A stretch of 64,000 nt of DNA from Tropicibacter alexandrii (GTDB taxonomy: Bacteria > Pseudomonadota > Alphaproteobacteria > Rhodobacterales > Rhodobacteraceae). Position numbers and translations under genes: made by a program. The notes below the pieces were generated by a model, which was not told the origin of the DNA, did not search any database, and saw only the letters and a program-made list of their open reading frames with translations. Below, piece by piece: positions 51,627-60,618 of the stretch. Positions within the stretch are counted from its first letter, which is position 1. Each line of letters begins with the position of its first letter. The DNA is taken from contig NZ_RCTZ02000009.1 of the NCBI RefSeq assembly GCF_003667315.2, positions 111,057 to 175,056 of the forward strand. The letters run 5' to 3'.

Positions 51627-52277
51627 TCAACTGGTCATGTGTACGCCACCTTGGACCATCATATCACAATCCGGGTTGATCGGAAAGCGCACCGACAGCG
51701 TGCAGCCACCGGGTTCGCCGGGATGCCACTGCGCCTCGCCACCCAGATCGCGGGCGAGGGCGGCGATGATGCCGGTGCCCTGACCGTCGCCCGGCTCACC
51801 CCGCAGGCCGACACCGTCATCCGCGACCTGAAGCTGCATGAAGCCGCCGTCGCTCATCGAGACCTCGATGGCGACCCGTCCGCCTTCGTGCTCGGGAAAG
51901 GCATGTTCCAGCGCGTTGGTGATCGCCTCCATCAGGATGCGCGCCGCGTTTTCGGCCACGCGGACGGGCAGGTGGCGTGGGGCATCGTGGTTCAGGGTGA
52001 TCTCGACACCCTGACCGGCACCGAGATGCTTCCAATGCGGCTCTATCTGGTCGAGGAAGGCACCAAACGCGCCGCGATCGGCTTGGGACAGCGCCAGTTG
52101 CAGACTGGTGATGGATTCGATCTGGCTCAGGACCCGGCCAACGCAATCCTTCGCTTCCTGTGTTTCGCAGGTCCTGAGTTGCTGCCGGGCAAAGGCCTGA
52201 AGCAGCTGAAACCCGTTTGCCATGCGGTGGCGCATCTCGGCGACCAGAAGCGTTTCGTCGGGGGGCGTGGGGGGCAT
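51627..52277 (-). CDS. Short HisKA_2-type histidine kinase (no sensor domain)
   Basis: 216 residues. The H-box region LVAEMRHRMANGFQLLQAFARQQL and an ATPase domain with EAITNALEHAF and DDGVGLRGEP. It has no transmembrane or sensory region and only ten residues before the H-box, so a separate sensor or direct cytoplasmic input is needed. Immediately upstream of a Crp/Fnr gene, with 5- or 4-bp contact. Similar to kinases of the PhyR-activating type but may also act on other response regulators. Confidence 0.83.
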   Translation of the reverse strand: MPPTPPDETLLVAEMRHRMANGFQLLQAFARQQLRTCETQEAKDCVGRVLSQIESITSLQLALSQADRGAFGAFLDQIEPHWKHLGAGQGVEITLNHDAPRHLPVRVAENAARILMEAITNALEHAFPEHEGGRVAIEVSMSDGGFMQLQVADDGVGLRGEPGDGQGTGIIAALARDLGGEAQWHPGEPGGCTLSVRFPINPDCDMMVQGGVHMTS

Positions 52278-52692
52278 AGTCAATCCTTTCACTTGAAAAC
52301 CACCGTCAGGATGAGCCAGCCCGCGGGACGTGTCGGCAACAAATGTTGCCAGCTCGCAAAAGTTGTGCGTGGTGCAGGCGCTCTCCCCAAAGGCGCCAGA
52401 CAGGTCCTGCGCAGCGTCGCGGGACCGGATCGACTCGGGGGGGGGTTGGCCCTGCCGGTCCGGTCGCCGGTGCCTTCTGTCCCAGACCAGCTGTCGATTA
52501 AAATTTCAGCGAACAGGCCGTTTCCTGTCCGCGGGTGAACCAAAACAGGACCAATTTCGGTTTCCCCTCACGAAAAACATTTGACCCACAGTGTATCGAG
52601 ACCTGCCATGGACGCGGTGACGGATCTGGTTCCACCACGAAACCGCGGACCCCGGATCCTTTGTGATTGGACGACAGGAACAGGAGATCGAC
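52278..52692. other. Divergent intergenic region between kinase and amt genes
   Basis: 415 bp without a convincing gene. It contains a near-perfect inverted repeat GGCAACA-AA-TGTTGCC at 52335-52350 and should hold promoters for both directions. No sigma-54-type site was recognised by eye. Confidence 0.55.
52335..52350. promoter_or_regulatory. Inverted repeat upstream of the short-kinase operon
   Basis: GGCAACAAATGTTGCC, 7-bp arms with a 2-bp centre, 57 bp upstream of the kinase start. Could be a regulator site; the protein is unknown. Confidence 0.45.
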
Positions 52693-54072
52693 TTGGAACA
52701 AGACCTTGCAGCATTGGCGGAGACCGTCGCAGAGCTGAAGGCGAACGTGGCCGCAACCAACGGCACCTTCGCCGAGACATTCTATTACATAACCATCCCC
52801 CTCATGGTGCTGATCCATGCGGGCTTCCTTGCCTACGAGATGGGGGCGTCGCGCTCGAAGAACGCGCTGGCCTCGGGCATCAAGAACATCCTCGCCTTCG
52901 CGATGATCGTGCCCTTCTTCTATTTCGTCGGCTGGTGGATCTACTGGGCCTTCCCCACGGGCCTGTCGCTGTCCGAGGGCGCCATGGGCATCTCGGGACT
53001 GGCCTATGCCAACGAGGTTGCCCTGCCGTGGAGCGAATTCATGGGGCCGAACCTCGACGACCGGGCATCGGGCGTGTTTTGGGGGGCGTTTGTGCTGTTC
53101 GCCGCCACCACCGCCTCGATCATGTCGGGCGGCGTGATCGAACGCATCAAGCTGACCGGCTTCGTCGTGCTGGCCATCGTGCTGGGCGCGTTCGTCTGGA
53201 TTCTCGCGGCAGCTTGGGGCTGGCACGCGGATGGTTGGCTGGTCACGCAGTTCGGCTACCACGATTTCGGCGCAGCGGGCGTCGTGCACATGATCGCGGG
53301 CTTCTTCACGCTGGGGGTTCTGCTGAACCTCGGGCCGCGCATCGGCAAGTTCAACCCGGACGGCACCGCCAACCACATCGCGGGTCACTCCATGCCAATG
53401 ACCCTGATCGGGCTGATGCTGATCATCGCGGGGTTCTGGGGCTTTCTCATGGGCTGCGTGATCGTCCCGGGCGAGGCATGGAGCTGGGGGTCCACCATCG
53501 AAGCCACGATCTACGGCACGCCGATGACCATGGCGGGCATGACCTTCAACACGCTGATGGGCTTTGCCGGTGGCATCATCGGCGCGTGGATGGTCACGCG
53601 TGACCCGTTCTGGATGATGTCGGGCGCGCTTGGCGGGATCATCTCCTGCGCGGCCGGTCTGGACCTGTGGTATCCGCCCATGGCCTTTGCGATCGGCTTC
53701 ATCGGGGCAAGCGCGATGCCCTTCGTTGCCTCCTTCGTCGAGAAGATGCGCGTCGACGACGCCGTCGGTGCCTTTGCGGTGCATGGCTTCCTCGGCCTCT
53801 GGGGTCTTCTGGCGGTGGGCATCGCCGCGCAGGGCTATCCGGCGCTGTTCGGCGAGGACGTGATCACCACCTCCTTCACCGGCCAGTTGGTGGGCGCCAT
53901 CGTGATGGGCCTGCTGGGCTTCGTCCCGGGCTACGTCGTCTCGCTGATCCTGAAGGTCACGGGGCAGCTGCGCGTTCCCGAAGAGGCCGAGATCCTCGGG
54001 CTCGACGCCGTCAAGGTCCCGGCTTCGGCCTATCCCGAATCCCTTCATCCCTCGGTCACCCCGGCGGAATGA
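52693..54072 (+). CDS. amt: Ammonium transporter (Amt family) with N-terminal coiled extension
   Basis: 459 residues from a TTG at 52693, which has AGGAG six bases upstream and starts MEQDLAALAETVAELKANVAA. That first part is a short charged coil before helix 1, unusual for Amt. About eleven helices follow. The twin-histidine pore is present: the first His in FGAAGVVHMIAG and the second in FAVHGFLGLWG. It conducts ammonium into the cytoplasm. No glnK gene is adjacent; instead a 58-residue membrane peptide follows at 54097. Confidence 0.88.
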   Translation: MEQDLAALAETVAELKANVAATNGTFAETFYYITIPLMVLIHAGFLAYEMGASRSKNALASGIKNILAFAMIVPFFYFVGWWIYWAFPTGLSLSEGAMGISGLAYANEVALPWSEFMGPNLDDRASGVFWGAFVLFAATTASIMSGGVIERIKLTGFVVLAIVLGAFVWILAAAWGWHADGWLVTQFGYHDFGAAGVVHMIAGFFTLGVLLNLGPRIGKFNPDGTANHIAGHSMPMTLIGLMLIIAGFWGFLMGCVIVPGEAWSWGSTIEATIYGTPMTMAGMTFNTLMGFAGGIIGAWMVTRDPFWMMSGALGGIISCAAGLDLWYPPMAFAIGFIGASAMPFVASFVEKMRVDDAVGAFAVHGFLGLWGLLAVGIAAQGYPALFGEDVITTSFTGQLVGAIVMGLLGFVPGYVVSLILKVTGQLRVPEEAEILGLDAVKVPASAYPESLHPSVTPAE

Positions 54073-54096
54073 TCCCTCACAGGAAAGGAATATCCC

Positions 54097-54273
54097 ATGG
54101 AAGCACCATTTGACGCGACAAGCTGGGACGGCATCACCGGCGCGATCTATGCCGGGCATGGCTCGGTCGAGGGGCTCTGGCTGCTCTTGTGTCTGGCGAT
54201 GGTCGTTGCCGCGATCATCTTTGGCTGGCGGCACGAGGAACACGCCTACCGCGCGACGAAGCGCAAGCCGTGA
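54097..54273 (+). CDS. Small single-helix membrane protein downstream of amt
   Basis: 58 residues, one hydrophobic helix (LWLLLCLAMVVAAIIFGW) and a basic C-terminus (RATKRKP). AGGAAAGG precedes ATG 54097, 24 bp after the amt stop, and the terminator at 54332-54362 follows. It is likely co-transcribed with amt and could be a small regulatory or structural subunit. No family recognised. Confidence 0.7.
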   Translation: MEAPFDATSWDGITGAIYAGHGSVEGLWLLLCLAMVVAAIIFGWRHEEHAYRATKRKP

Positions 54274-54331
54274 CGCCATCAGGCAGGGGGCGCGCGATGC
54301 CCCCTGCCAACCGCAGCACGCAGAATCAGAG

Positions 54332-54362
54332 AGGCGCCCGGTATGATCCGGGCGCCTTTTTG
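54332..54362 (+). terminator. Rho-independent terminator of the amt operon
   Basis: AGGCGCCCGG/CCGGGCGCCT stem, five-base loop, then a TTTTT run. Confidence 0.9.
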
Positions 54363-54400
54363 GTTGGCCCTCGCGGGCGGGCCCCGGGACAGAGCGCATG

Positions 54401-54438
54401 AAAAAAAGGCCGGTGCGGATGTCTCGCACCGGCCTTTA
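54401..54438 (-). terminator. Rho-independent terminator of tmm
   Basis: On the minus strand AAAGGCCGGTGCG...CGCACCGGCCTTTTTTT, a 12-13 bp stem with a T-run, 38 bp after the tmm stop. Confidence 0.9.
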
Positions 54439-54476
54439 TGTTGTCCGGGGCGCTGTGCCGCCCCGGCCGTTTCACA

Positions 54477-55826
54477 TCAGTTCTGGAGGTAGACCCCAAG
54501 GCTGTCATCTAGCGCGTCCTTCCACGGGGTGTGGTGGACGGGGGCCATGGTGCCCGTGATGACCGACTTGTAGCTGTTATTGCGGAAACCCATGATGTCC
54601 TTGGCTTTGTGCTTCTTCCATTCGAAGAACGCCTCGCACGCGCCGTCGATGTCGAAGCTGGGATAATCCGTCTCGGCCACCAGTTCCTTGACGTAGTCGG
54701 CCTGATAGCGAATGGCGTACTTGGTGTCGTCGTCAGCTTCTTCGCGCTCTTCGCGCTCCTTGACGTCGGCCAGCATCTCGTCCTTCGACACCTTGGACAG
54801 ATCGATCTTGCCCATGATCGCGTCACGCGCCCACCAGGCCTGCGCGTCGAACATGTTGAAGGTGAACCACTGGTCCTGCATGCCCAGATAGAACATCTTG
54901 GGATTGTGGACGAAAACGACGCCCTTGTAGAGGTCGGCGGTGGCCAGACGGTTGGCCGTCTTCAGGCGCAGATCGTCGGGCAGGAAGCTGAAATAATGCT
55001 TGTAGCCGGTGCACAGGATGATCGCGTCGACCTCCTTGCTGGTGCCATCGGAGAAGTGGACGGTGTTGCCGTCGACCTTGACCATGGCGGGCTTCTCTTC
55101 CCAGTTGTCGGGCCAGTTGAAGCCCATCGGCGCGCTGCGATAGCACGAGGTGACGGTCTTGGCGCCGTATTTCCAGCACTGCGAGCCGATATCCTCGGCG
55201 GAGTAGGACGAGCCGACCACGAGGATGTCCTTGCCACTGAATTCGCGCGCGTCGCGGAAGTCATGCGCGTGGACCAGACGGCCGTTGAACGATTCGAAAC
55301 CCTCGTAATAGGGCACGTTCGGCGTCGAGAAGTGGCCCGAGGCGCAGATCACGTAGTCGAATTCCTCGGAATAGCTGCTGTCCTTGGTGTGGTCGTGGAC
55401 GGTGACGGTGAACTTGCCCGTCGCGTCGTCATAGTTGACCCAGCGCACGGCGGTGCTGAAGCGGATCCAGTCGCGCACGTTCGCCTTCAGGACGCGGCCT
55501 TCGATATAGTCGAACAGGACCGCGCGGGGCGGGTAGGAGGCGATCTGCTTGCCGAAGTGTTCCTCAAAGGAATAGTCCGCGAATTCCAGACCTTCCTTGG
55601 GGCCGTTCGACCACAGGTAGCGGTACATCGAGCAGTGGACCGGCTCGCCGTTCTCGTCCAGGCCGGTGCGCCAGGTGTAGTTCCACAGGCCGCCCCAGTT
55701 GTCCTGCTTTTCAAAGCAGACGATCTCGGGAATTTCTTCGCCCTTGGCCGCGGCGGACTGGAATGCGCGCAGCTGCGCAAGGCCCGAGGGGCCCGCGCCG
55801 ATGATGGCAACTCTGGTCTTGGTCAT
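54477..55826 (-). CDS. tmm: Trimethylamine monooxygenase (flavin-containing monooxygenase)
   Basis: 449 residues. FAD motif IGAGPSG near the N-terminus, the FMO-type FxGxxxHxxxF motif [11 protein letters not shown], and NADPH motif [14 protein letters not shown]. The sequence is very close to marine Tmm proteins throughout (for example [19 protein letters not shown]). Tmm oxidises trimethylamine to its N-oxide using NADPH and O2, and some also oxidise dimethylsulfide. Start MTKTRV at 55826 after GGAGACGC. Divergent from a binding-protein-like gene with a large inverted repeat between them; no tdm gene is visible. Confidence 0.94.
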   Translation of the reverse strand: MTKTRVAIIGAGPSGLAQLRAFQSAAAKGEEIPEIVCFEKQDNWGGLWNYTWRTGLDENGEPVHCSMYRYLWSNGPKEGLEFADYSFEEHFGKQIASYPPRAVLFDYIEGRVLKANVRDWIRFSTAVRWVNYDDATGKFTVTVHDHTKDSSYSEEFDYVICASGHFSTPNVPYYEGFESFNGRLVHAHDFRDAREFSGKDILVVGSSYSAEDIGSQCWKYGAKTVTSCYRSAPMGFNWPDNWEEKPAMVKVDGNTVHFSDGTSKEVDAIILCTGYKHYFSFLPDDLRLKTANRLATADLYKGVVFVHNPKMFYLGMQDQWFTFNMFDAQAWWARDAIMGKIDLSKVSKDEMLADVKEREEREEADDDTKYAIRYQADYVKELVAETDYPSFDIDGACEAFFEWKKHKAKDIMGFRNNSYKSVITGTMAPVHHTPWKDALDDSLGVYLQN

Positions 55827-55839
55827 ATGCGTCTCCATG

Positions 55840-55886
55840 CTGGTATGGACCAATGTTCGCTTATTGGTGCTTTTGGTCCATGCCAG
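55840..55886. promoter_or_regulatory. Long inverted repeat between tmm and the binding-protein-like gene
   Basis: CTGGTATGGACCAA (55840-55853) and TTGGTCCATGCCAG (55873-55886) are inverted with one mismatch and a 19-nt spacer; an inner ACCAAT/ATTGGT pair nests within. It overlaps the tmm promoter region. The GntR-type gene at 57284 is a candidate binder. Confidence 0.6.
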
Positions 55887-55988
55887 ACTGGGCAACTGCC
55901 CCTTGGCTTGTCAATGAATATTCTTTGAAAGAATATAATTTCACTGCCTGCCTCTGGCGCCTTGGACCGAAGCTGCTAAATTCAGGGC

Positions 55989-57296
55989 ATGTCCGGTTCC
56001 AGTTTCGCCCAACGCCTCGCCATCGGAAGCGCGCTTCCCCGTCTGTCTGTCGGCATGCCGCAGGCGATCAATATCGGTTTTCTGGCACCGCTGAGCGGCC
56101 CGGCGGAAAGCTGGGGTCTGCCGGGGCTGAACGGATGTCGCCTGTGGGAGGACTGGCTCAACAGGGCAGGGGGGCTGTTGCTGGGCGGGCGGCGCTTTCC
56201 CGTGCGCATACATGCGGTCGATTGCGGCTATGACGCCGCCCGCGCGCTCGAAGGGGCGCGGCACCTCGTGCAGACCCATGACGTGTCGCTGATGATGATG
56301 CTGGGCGGGGAATCCTTCCTCGCGGTGCGGGACTACCTGATGTCGAACAAGGTGCTGACCTCGACCCTGCTGACCAGCGACCTGTCCCCGGACACGCCCT
56401 ACCTGATCGCCCCCAGCGAGTCGTTGCCGATCTACACCGTCACGGCCGTCGACTGGATCGCGCGGAACCGCCCCGAGATCAGGACCGTTGCGCTGTGCGC
56501 GCAGTCCGATGCGCTTGGCCTGCCAGCGCTCGCGGCCTATCGCGCGGCCTTCAAGGCGGCGGGCATCCGCATCGTCGAAGAGATCCGCTATGATCCGGAA
56601 AGCAGCGACGCGGCGGCGGTGGTCGACCCGATGCTGGCGGCGCAACCGGACATGCTGTGCTGGTGTGCGAGCTACACGCCGATGGTCCATGCGATGACGG
56701 AATACGCGTTCCACCAAGGGTTCGGGGGCCAGCTCCTGTCCTGCACGGCGGACAGCTATGACCAGCTGATCGCCCGCACCTCGCCCGAATTCATGGAGGG
56801 CTTCCTGTTCCAGTTCCCGGATTTCGACGATCCGGCGCTGGCGGAAAAGGCGTTCTTCTTCAACCAGCCGCAGACCTTCTTTGACGAATACAACGCGCGG
56901 TTCCCGAACAGCTGGACGGCGGTCAGCTGGGAATACGCGGCGATTCTCGACATCTGGCAGTCTGCGGTGGAGCGGGCGGGCAATCCGCGCTCGGTTTCGG
57001 TGCTTGCGGCGATGCGGCAACTGGGCAGCGTGATGCACGCCTTCGGCCCGGCGCGCTGGTGGGGCGAGGACATGTTCGGCCTCAGCCACACGTTGATCGG
57101 CGACTGGCCGGTGGTCCGGATCGAGGGGGGCAAGGCGCGGATCGTGGCCTTCGGGTCGATCCCGGATTGGCTGGCCCGACATGAAGGCCTGCTCAAGGAC
57201 GAGATGGCCGCGCTTGGGCAGCTTTGGCATCAGCGCCATGCTGTGGGCACCCCGCCCAAGCGGCTGGCGGCGCGACTGGCGGCTCAGCCCTCCTGA
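55989..57296 (+). CDS. Substrate-binding-protein homologue without clear signal peptide (urea/amide type)
   Basis: 435 residues, paralogous to the binding protein at 58395 (INIGFLAPLSGPAESWGLPGLNG against IKIGFLAPLTGAVAAWGKPGLDG, and shared FLFQFPDFDDPAL). The N-terminus (MSGSSFAQRLAIGSALPRLSVG) lacks a hydrophobic signal core or twin-arginine motif. It may be cytoplasmic, like the amide sensor AmiC, and so a ligand sensor instead of a transport component; or the true start may lie elsewhere. It has no permease genes beside it in the same orientation. Convergent with the GntR gene, overlapping by 13 bp. Confidence 0.82.
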   Translation: MSGSSFAQRLAIGSALPRLSVGMPQAINIGFLAPLSGPAESWGLPGLNGCRLWEDWLNRAGGLLLGGRRFPVRIHAVDCGYDAARALEGARHLVQTHDVSLMMMLGGESFLAVRDYLMSNKVLTSTLLTSDLSPDTPYLIAPSESLPIYTVTAVDWIARNRPEIRTVALCAQSDALGLPALAAYRAAFKAAGIRIVEEIRYDPESSDAAAVVDPMLAAQPDMLCWCASYTPMVHAMTEYAFHQGFGGQLLSCTADSYDQLIARTSPEFMEGFLFQFPDFDDPALAEKAFFFNQPQTFFDEYNARFPNSWTAVSWEYAAILDIWQSAVERAGNPRSVSVLAAMRQLGSVMHAFGPARWWGEDMFGLSHTLIGDWPVVRIEGGKARIVAFGSIPDWLARHEGLLKDEMAALGQLWHQRHAVGTPPKRLAARLAAQPS

Positions 57297-58012
57297 AGCA
57301 GCATCTTCTGCTCTTCGATCAGGTGCAGCTTGATGTATTCGACGGCGGTTTCCACGTCGCGCGATGAAATGGCGTTGAACAGGGCGTTGTAGCGCTTTTG
57401 ATAATCCTCGATCCGCTTGGGCGTCAGGTGACGGCGCATGAGGTTGGACCGGAAGGTCTGCAGGCAGGCCTCGATCGCCAGTTCATAGCAGGAGGCCAGC
57501 AGCGGATTGCCGGTGCCATTGGCGATCTTGCGGTAAAACGCCTCTTCGGCCTTGATGAACTCGCCGGAATCCGTGGTCACGGCTTCGAGTTGGGTCAGGA
57601 TGTCATCCAGTTCCATGATGTCGCGCTGGGTCATGTTGATGACCGCGAGCCGCACCATTTCCGGTTCGAGAATGCCGCGCACCACCAGATGGTCCAGCGG
57701 GCTGGTGTTCTCGGCCAGCGCGGTGCGGCTGTCGGGTCGGCTGGTTTCCGACTTGTAGGTGACAAAGCTGCCGCTGCCGGCCCGGCGCCGGATGATGTTG
57801 CGCGATTTCAGAACGTCGAGCGCGTCGCGCACGGTGTTGCGGGCCACCCCCAATTCAGAGGACAGCGTCCGTTCCGACGGCAGCCGCGCGCCTTCGGGAT
57901 ATTCCTCGGACTTGATCCGCGCAAAGAGGCTGTCGATGACGACCTGCACCGTGGCACCGACCGAATGGTTGGTGACGATCTGCGATGCAGTGCGCTGGGT
58001 CTGCGAAGTCAT
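57284..58012 (-). CDS. GntR family (FadR subfamily) transcriptional regulator
   Basis: 242 residues from ATG 58012. Winged helix-turn-helix with EGARLPSERTLSSELGVARNTVRDALDVLKSRNIIRRRAGSGSFV, then an all-helical effector domain (LVVRGILEPEMVRLAVINMTQRDIMELDDIL). Divergent from the second Liv-type operon and convergent with the sensor-like gene, so it probably controls both the transporter and tmm. GACCAA half-sites are seen at both promoter regions. Confidence 0.9.
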   Translation of the reverse strand: MTSQTQRTASQIVTNHSVGATVQVVIDSLFARIKSEEYPEGARLPSERTLSSELGVARNTVRDALDVLKSRNIIRRRAGSGSFVTYKSETSRPDSRTALAENTSPLDHLVVRGILEPEMVRLAVINMTQRDIMELDDILTQLEAVTTDSGEFIKAEEAFYRKIANGTGNPLLASCYELAIEACLQTFRSNLMRRHLTPKRIEDYQKRYNALFNAISSRDVETAVEYIKLHLIEEQKMLLQEG

Positions 58013-58394
58013 GCGGGGGTGATCCTTCGGTCCGTGTTGCCCACAAGATATGGAGATCACGCGGGGGCGACAAGTGTCGTGCCCGGTTTGGCGGCAGCAC
58101 ACTGAACCGCTTTGCCCCGGGTTTGGGTCGAAATTGGTTCAGCACGGGTCTGGATGCGGTCTGCAATCCCACCAAAAAACCAAGAGTTTTCACCCGGTTT
58201 TCCGTTTCCAAACGAAATATTGTAACTTCAAGAAACAAATTTTCTTGCGAGGATGAAAATGGGTTGCTAGCCTTTTCCTGCAAGTCAGACCAATTTGGGA
58301 AACTGGTACTCTCTCGGATTGGGGAAGAGCCGTACAGGCCGGTTTTGGCTTTACTGCCGCGTGAACAGGCGCGGACCCAACGGAGGAGAAACGC
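58013..58394. other. Divergent intergenic region GntR / second Liv-type operon
   Basis: 382 bp, locally AT-richer than the neighbours, without a gene. Contains GACCAA at 58288-58293 followed by TTTGG and ACTGGT, similar to the half-sites in front of tmm. Promoters for both directions should lie here. Confidence 0.55.
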
Positions 58395-59684
58395 ATGATC
58401 CCGAAATTCCTGACCGCCGGCCCCAGCCGACGTACCTTTCTGAAGACCGCGGGCGCCGCTGCCGCCAGCCTCGGCCTGCCGCGCATGGCGCTGGCCGCGG
58501 GCGAGCCGATCAAGATCGGCTTTCTTGCGCCGCTGACCGGCGCCGTTGCCGCTTGGGGCAAGCCCGGCCTTGACGGGTGCGAGATCTGGGCCGAGCGCGT
58601 CAACGCGGCCGGTGGCATCCAACTGGCCGATGGCGCCCACCCGATCGAGTTCGTGTCCTACGACAACGAATACGACCCGGCCAAGGCCCGCACCGGCGCG
58701 ACCAAGCTGATCCGCGAGGATGGCGTCAAGTTCATCATGATGCTGGGCGGCGATACATGGCCGGGCGTGCAGCCGGTGGCCGACCGGACCGGCATGCTGT
58801 TCTCGACCCTGCTGCCGTCCGACCTGTCGCCCGAAACCACCACTTTGGTCGCCCCGGCCGAGGTTCACCCGATCTACAACGTCACCGGCGTCGAGTGGTT
58901 GGCCGAGAACAAGCCCGACCTGAAGACCGCCGTGATGTGCGCGCAGGACGATGCGCTGGGTCTGCCCTCGGTCGCGACCTATCTGGCCGCCTTCGAGGCG
59001 GCGGGCATCGAGATGCTGGACGAGCCGCTGCTGTTCGACCCGGCCACCACCGACTTTGCCCCTGTCGTCACCCGCCTGATGGCGAAGAACCCGCAGATCA
59101 TCTGCTTGGATACCTGCTATTCCGACTATGTCCACCCAATCTGCGAACAACTGTTCCAGCAGGGCTTCAAGGGCCAGATCATCAGCTGCACCGCCGATTT
59201 CTACGACCAGATGATCGAAAAGACGTCGAAGGATTTCATGGAAGGCTTCGTCTTCCAGTTCCCGGATTTCGACGATCCGGCGTTGAACTCGGATGCGATC
59301 AACTTCCAGGACCCGAACGGCTTCTACGCGGAATACAACAAGCGGCATCCGGGCCAGTGGGGCGCGGTGAGCTGGGAATATGCCTCGATCATGGACATGT
59401 GGAAGGCCGCCGCCGAAAAGGCCGGGTCCGCCGAGCCCGATGCGGTCATGACCGCGATGAAGGACGGGCGCGGGGCACATGCATTCGGCGACGCGGATTG
59501 GTGGGGCAAGGACCTGTTCGGCATCGACAACGCGCTGGTCGGTGACTGGCCCGTCGTTGCCATCGAGAACGGTAAGGCGGTCATCAAGGAGTTCCGCTCG
59601 ATTCCTGACTGGTACAACCGGCATGGCGACCTGATGGTCAAGCATATGCAGGCCTACGGCCAGATGTGGGACCAGCGCGGCTGA
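58395..59684 (+). CDS. Periplasmic substrate-binding protein, second Liv-type importer (Tat-exported)
   Basis: 429 residues. Twin-arginine signal SRRTFLKTAGAAAASLGLP with cleavage near ALAAGEP, then the type I binding fold IKIGFLAPLTGAVAAWGKPGLDGCEIWAERVN. Belongs to the urea/short-chain-amide/branched-chain binding group. Ligand unknown; the tmm and GntR neighbours suggest a small nitrogen compound, but that is a guess. A stem-loop follows before livH. Confidence 0.9.
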   Translation: MIPKFLTAGPSRRTFLKTAGAAAASLGLPRMALAAGEPIKIGFLAPLTGAVAAWGKPGLDGCEIWAERVNAAGGIQLADGAHPIEFVSYDNEYDPAKARTGATKLIREDGVKFIMMLGGDTWPGVQPVADRTGMLFSTLLPSDLSPETTTLVAPAEVHPIYNVTGVEWLAENKPDLKTAVMCAQDDALGLPSVATYLAAFEAAGIEMLDEPLLFDPATTDFAPVVTRLMAKNPQIICLDTCYSDYVHPICEQLFQQGFKGQIISCTADFYDQMIEKTSKDFMEGFVFQFPDFDDPALNSDAINFQDPNGFYAEYNKRHPGQWGAVSWEYASIMDMWKAAAEKAGSAEPDAVMTAMKDGRGAHAFGDADWWGKDLFGIDNALVGDWPVVAIENGKAVIKEFRSIPDWYNRHGDLMVKHMQAYGQMWDQRG

Positions 59685-59691
59685 TCCCCCC

Positions 59692-59717
59692 GGCGGCGCC
59701 CCGATGGGGGTGCCGCC
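59692..59717 (+). promoter_or_regulatory. Intercistronic stem-loop between binding-protein and livH genes
   Basis: GGCGGC(G)CCCC ... GGGG(G)TGCCGCC followed by TTTCC: a partial terminator or message-stabilising hairpin, similar in place to the one at 30533-30554. Confidence 0.65.
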
Positions 59718-59748
59718 TTTCCTTTTCCAGAAAGACAGGGTTGATCCC

Positions 59749-60618
59749 ATGCTCGAACTCCTGGCGCAGACCGGGCTGAATGCCGTGTATGCGGCGAGCT
59801 ATATTTCGCTGGTCGCTGTCGGCCTTGTTCTGATCTTTGGCGTGATGGGCGTCGTGAACTTCGCGCATGGCGAACTGTTCATGGCGGGGGCCTACGCGAT
59901 CGTGGCGCTTTACGCGGACATGAACGTGCCGTTTTTCATCGCGGTGGCTGTCGGGATGGCCTTTGTCGGCTGTCTCGGGCTGCTGATGGAATGGGCGCTG
60001 TTCCGACCGCTGAAGGACAACCCGCTGGGTGGGCTCGTGGCCTCGATCGGGTTCCTGATGATCCTGCAATCGCTGGCCGTGATGGGGTTCGGCGTGCGGA
60101 TGGAGCACATCCCCCCGGTCACGCAAGAGGTCGTCCGCTTTACCGACAAGGTCGGCCTGCCGGTCGCGCGCCTGTATGTGATCGTCGCGGCGATCGTGTT
60201 CCTGTCGGCGCTTTGGTACTTCCTGAAGCGCACGCGGTTCGGCTGGGCGTTGCGCGCCTCGGCACAGGACCCGGAAGCGGCGGCGCTGCAAGGCATTTCG
60301 ATTACCCAGACCGCGCGCATCGCCATGTTCATCGGCGCGGCGCTGGCCGGGGTCGCGGGGGCGCTGACCGCGCCCTTGGTGTCGGTCAACCCGCATATGG
60401 GACATTCGGTGATCGTCACCGCCTTCATCGTCATCATCGTCGGCGGGGTGGGCTCGCTGGAGGGCGCGATCCTCGCCTCCATCGCCTATGCCTTCGTGCA
60501 TACCTTCGTCACCACCTTCTGGGACGGGGTGCTGGCCGATATCGTGGGCCTGTCGCTGATGCTGATCGTGCTGATCGTCAAGCCGACCGGCCTGTTCGGG
60601 AGTGCGGATCGTGCGTAA
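59749..60618 (+). CDS. livH: Branched-chain-type ABC permease (LivH-like), second importer
   Basis: 289 residues from ATG 59749, about eight helices. VGLVLIFGVMGVVNFAHGELFMAGAY is the LivH block and GGVGSLEGAILASIAYAFVHTFV the coupling region. Overlaps livM by 8 bp or more. Confidence 0.92.
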   Translation: MLELLAQTGLNAVYAASYISLVAVGLVLIFGVMGVVNFAHGELFMAGAYAIVALYADMNVPFFIAVAVGMAFVGCLGLLMEWALFRPLKDNPLGGLVASIGFLMILQSLAVMGFGVRMEHIPPVTQEVVRFTDKVGLPVARLYVIVAAIVFLSALWYFLKRTRFGWALRASAQDPEAAALQGISITQTARIAMFIGAALAGVAGALTAPLVSVNPHMGHSVIVTAFIVIIVGGVGSLEGAILASIAYAFVHTFVTTFWDGVLADIVGLSLMLIVLIVKPTGLFGSADRA

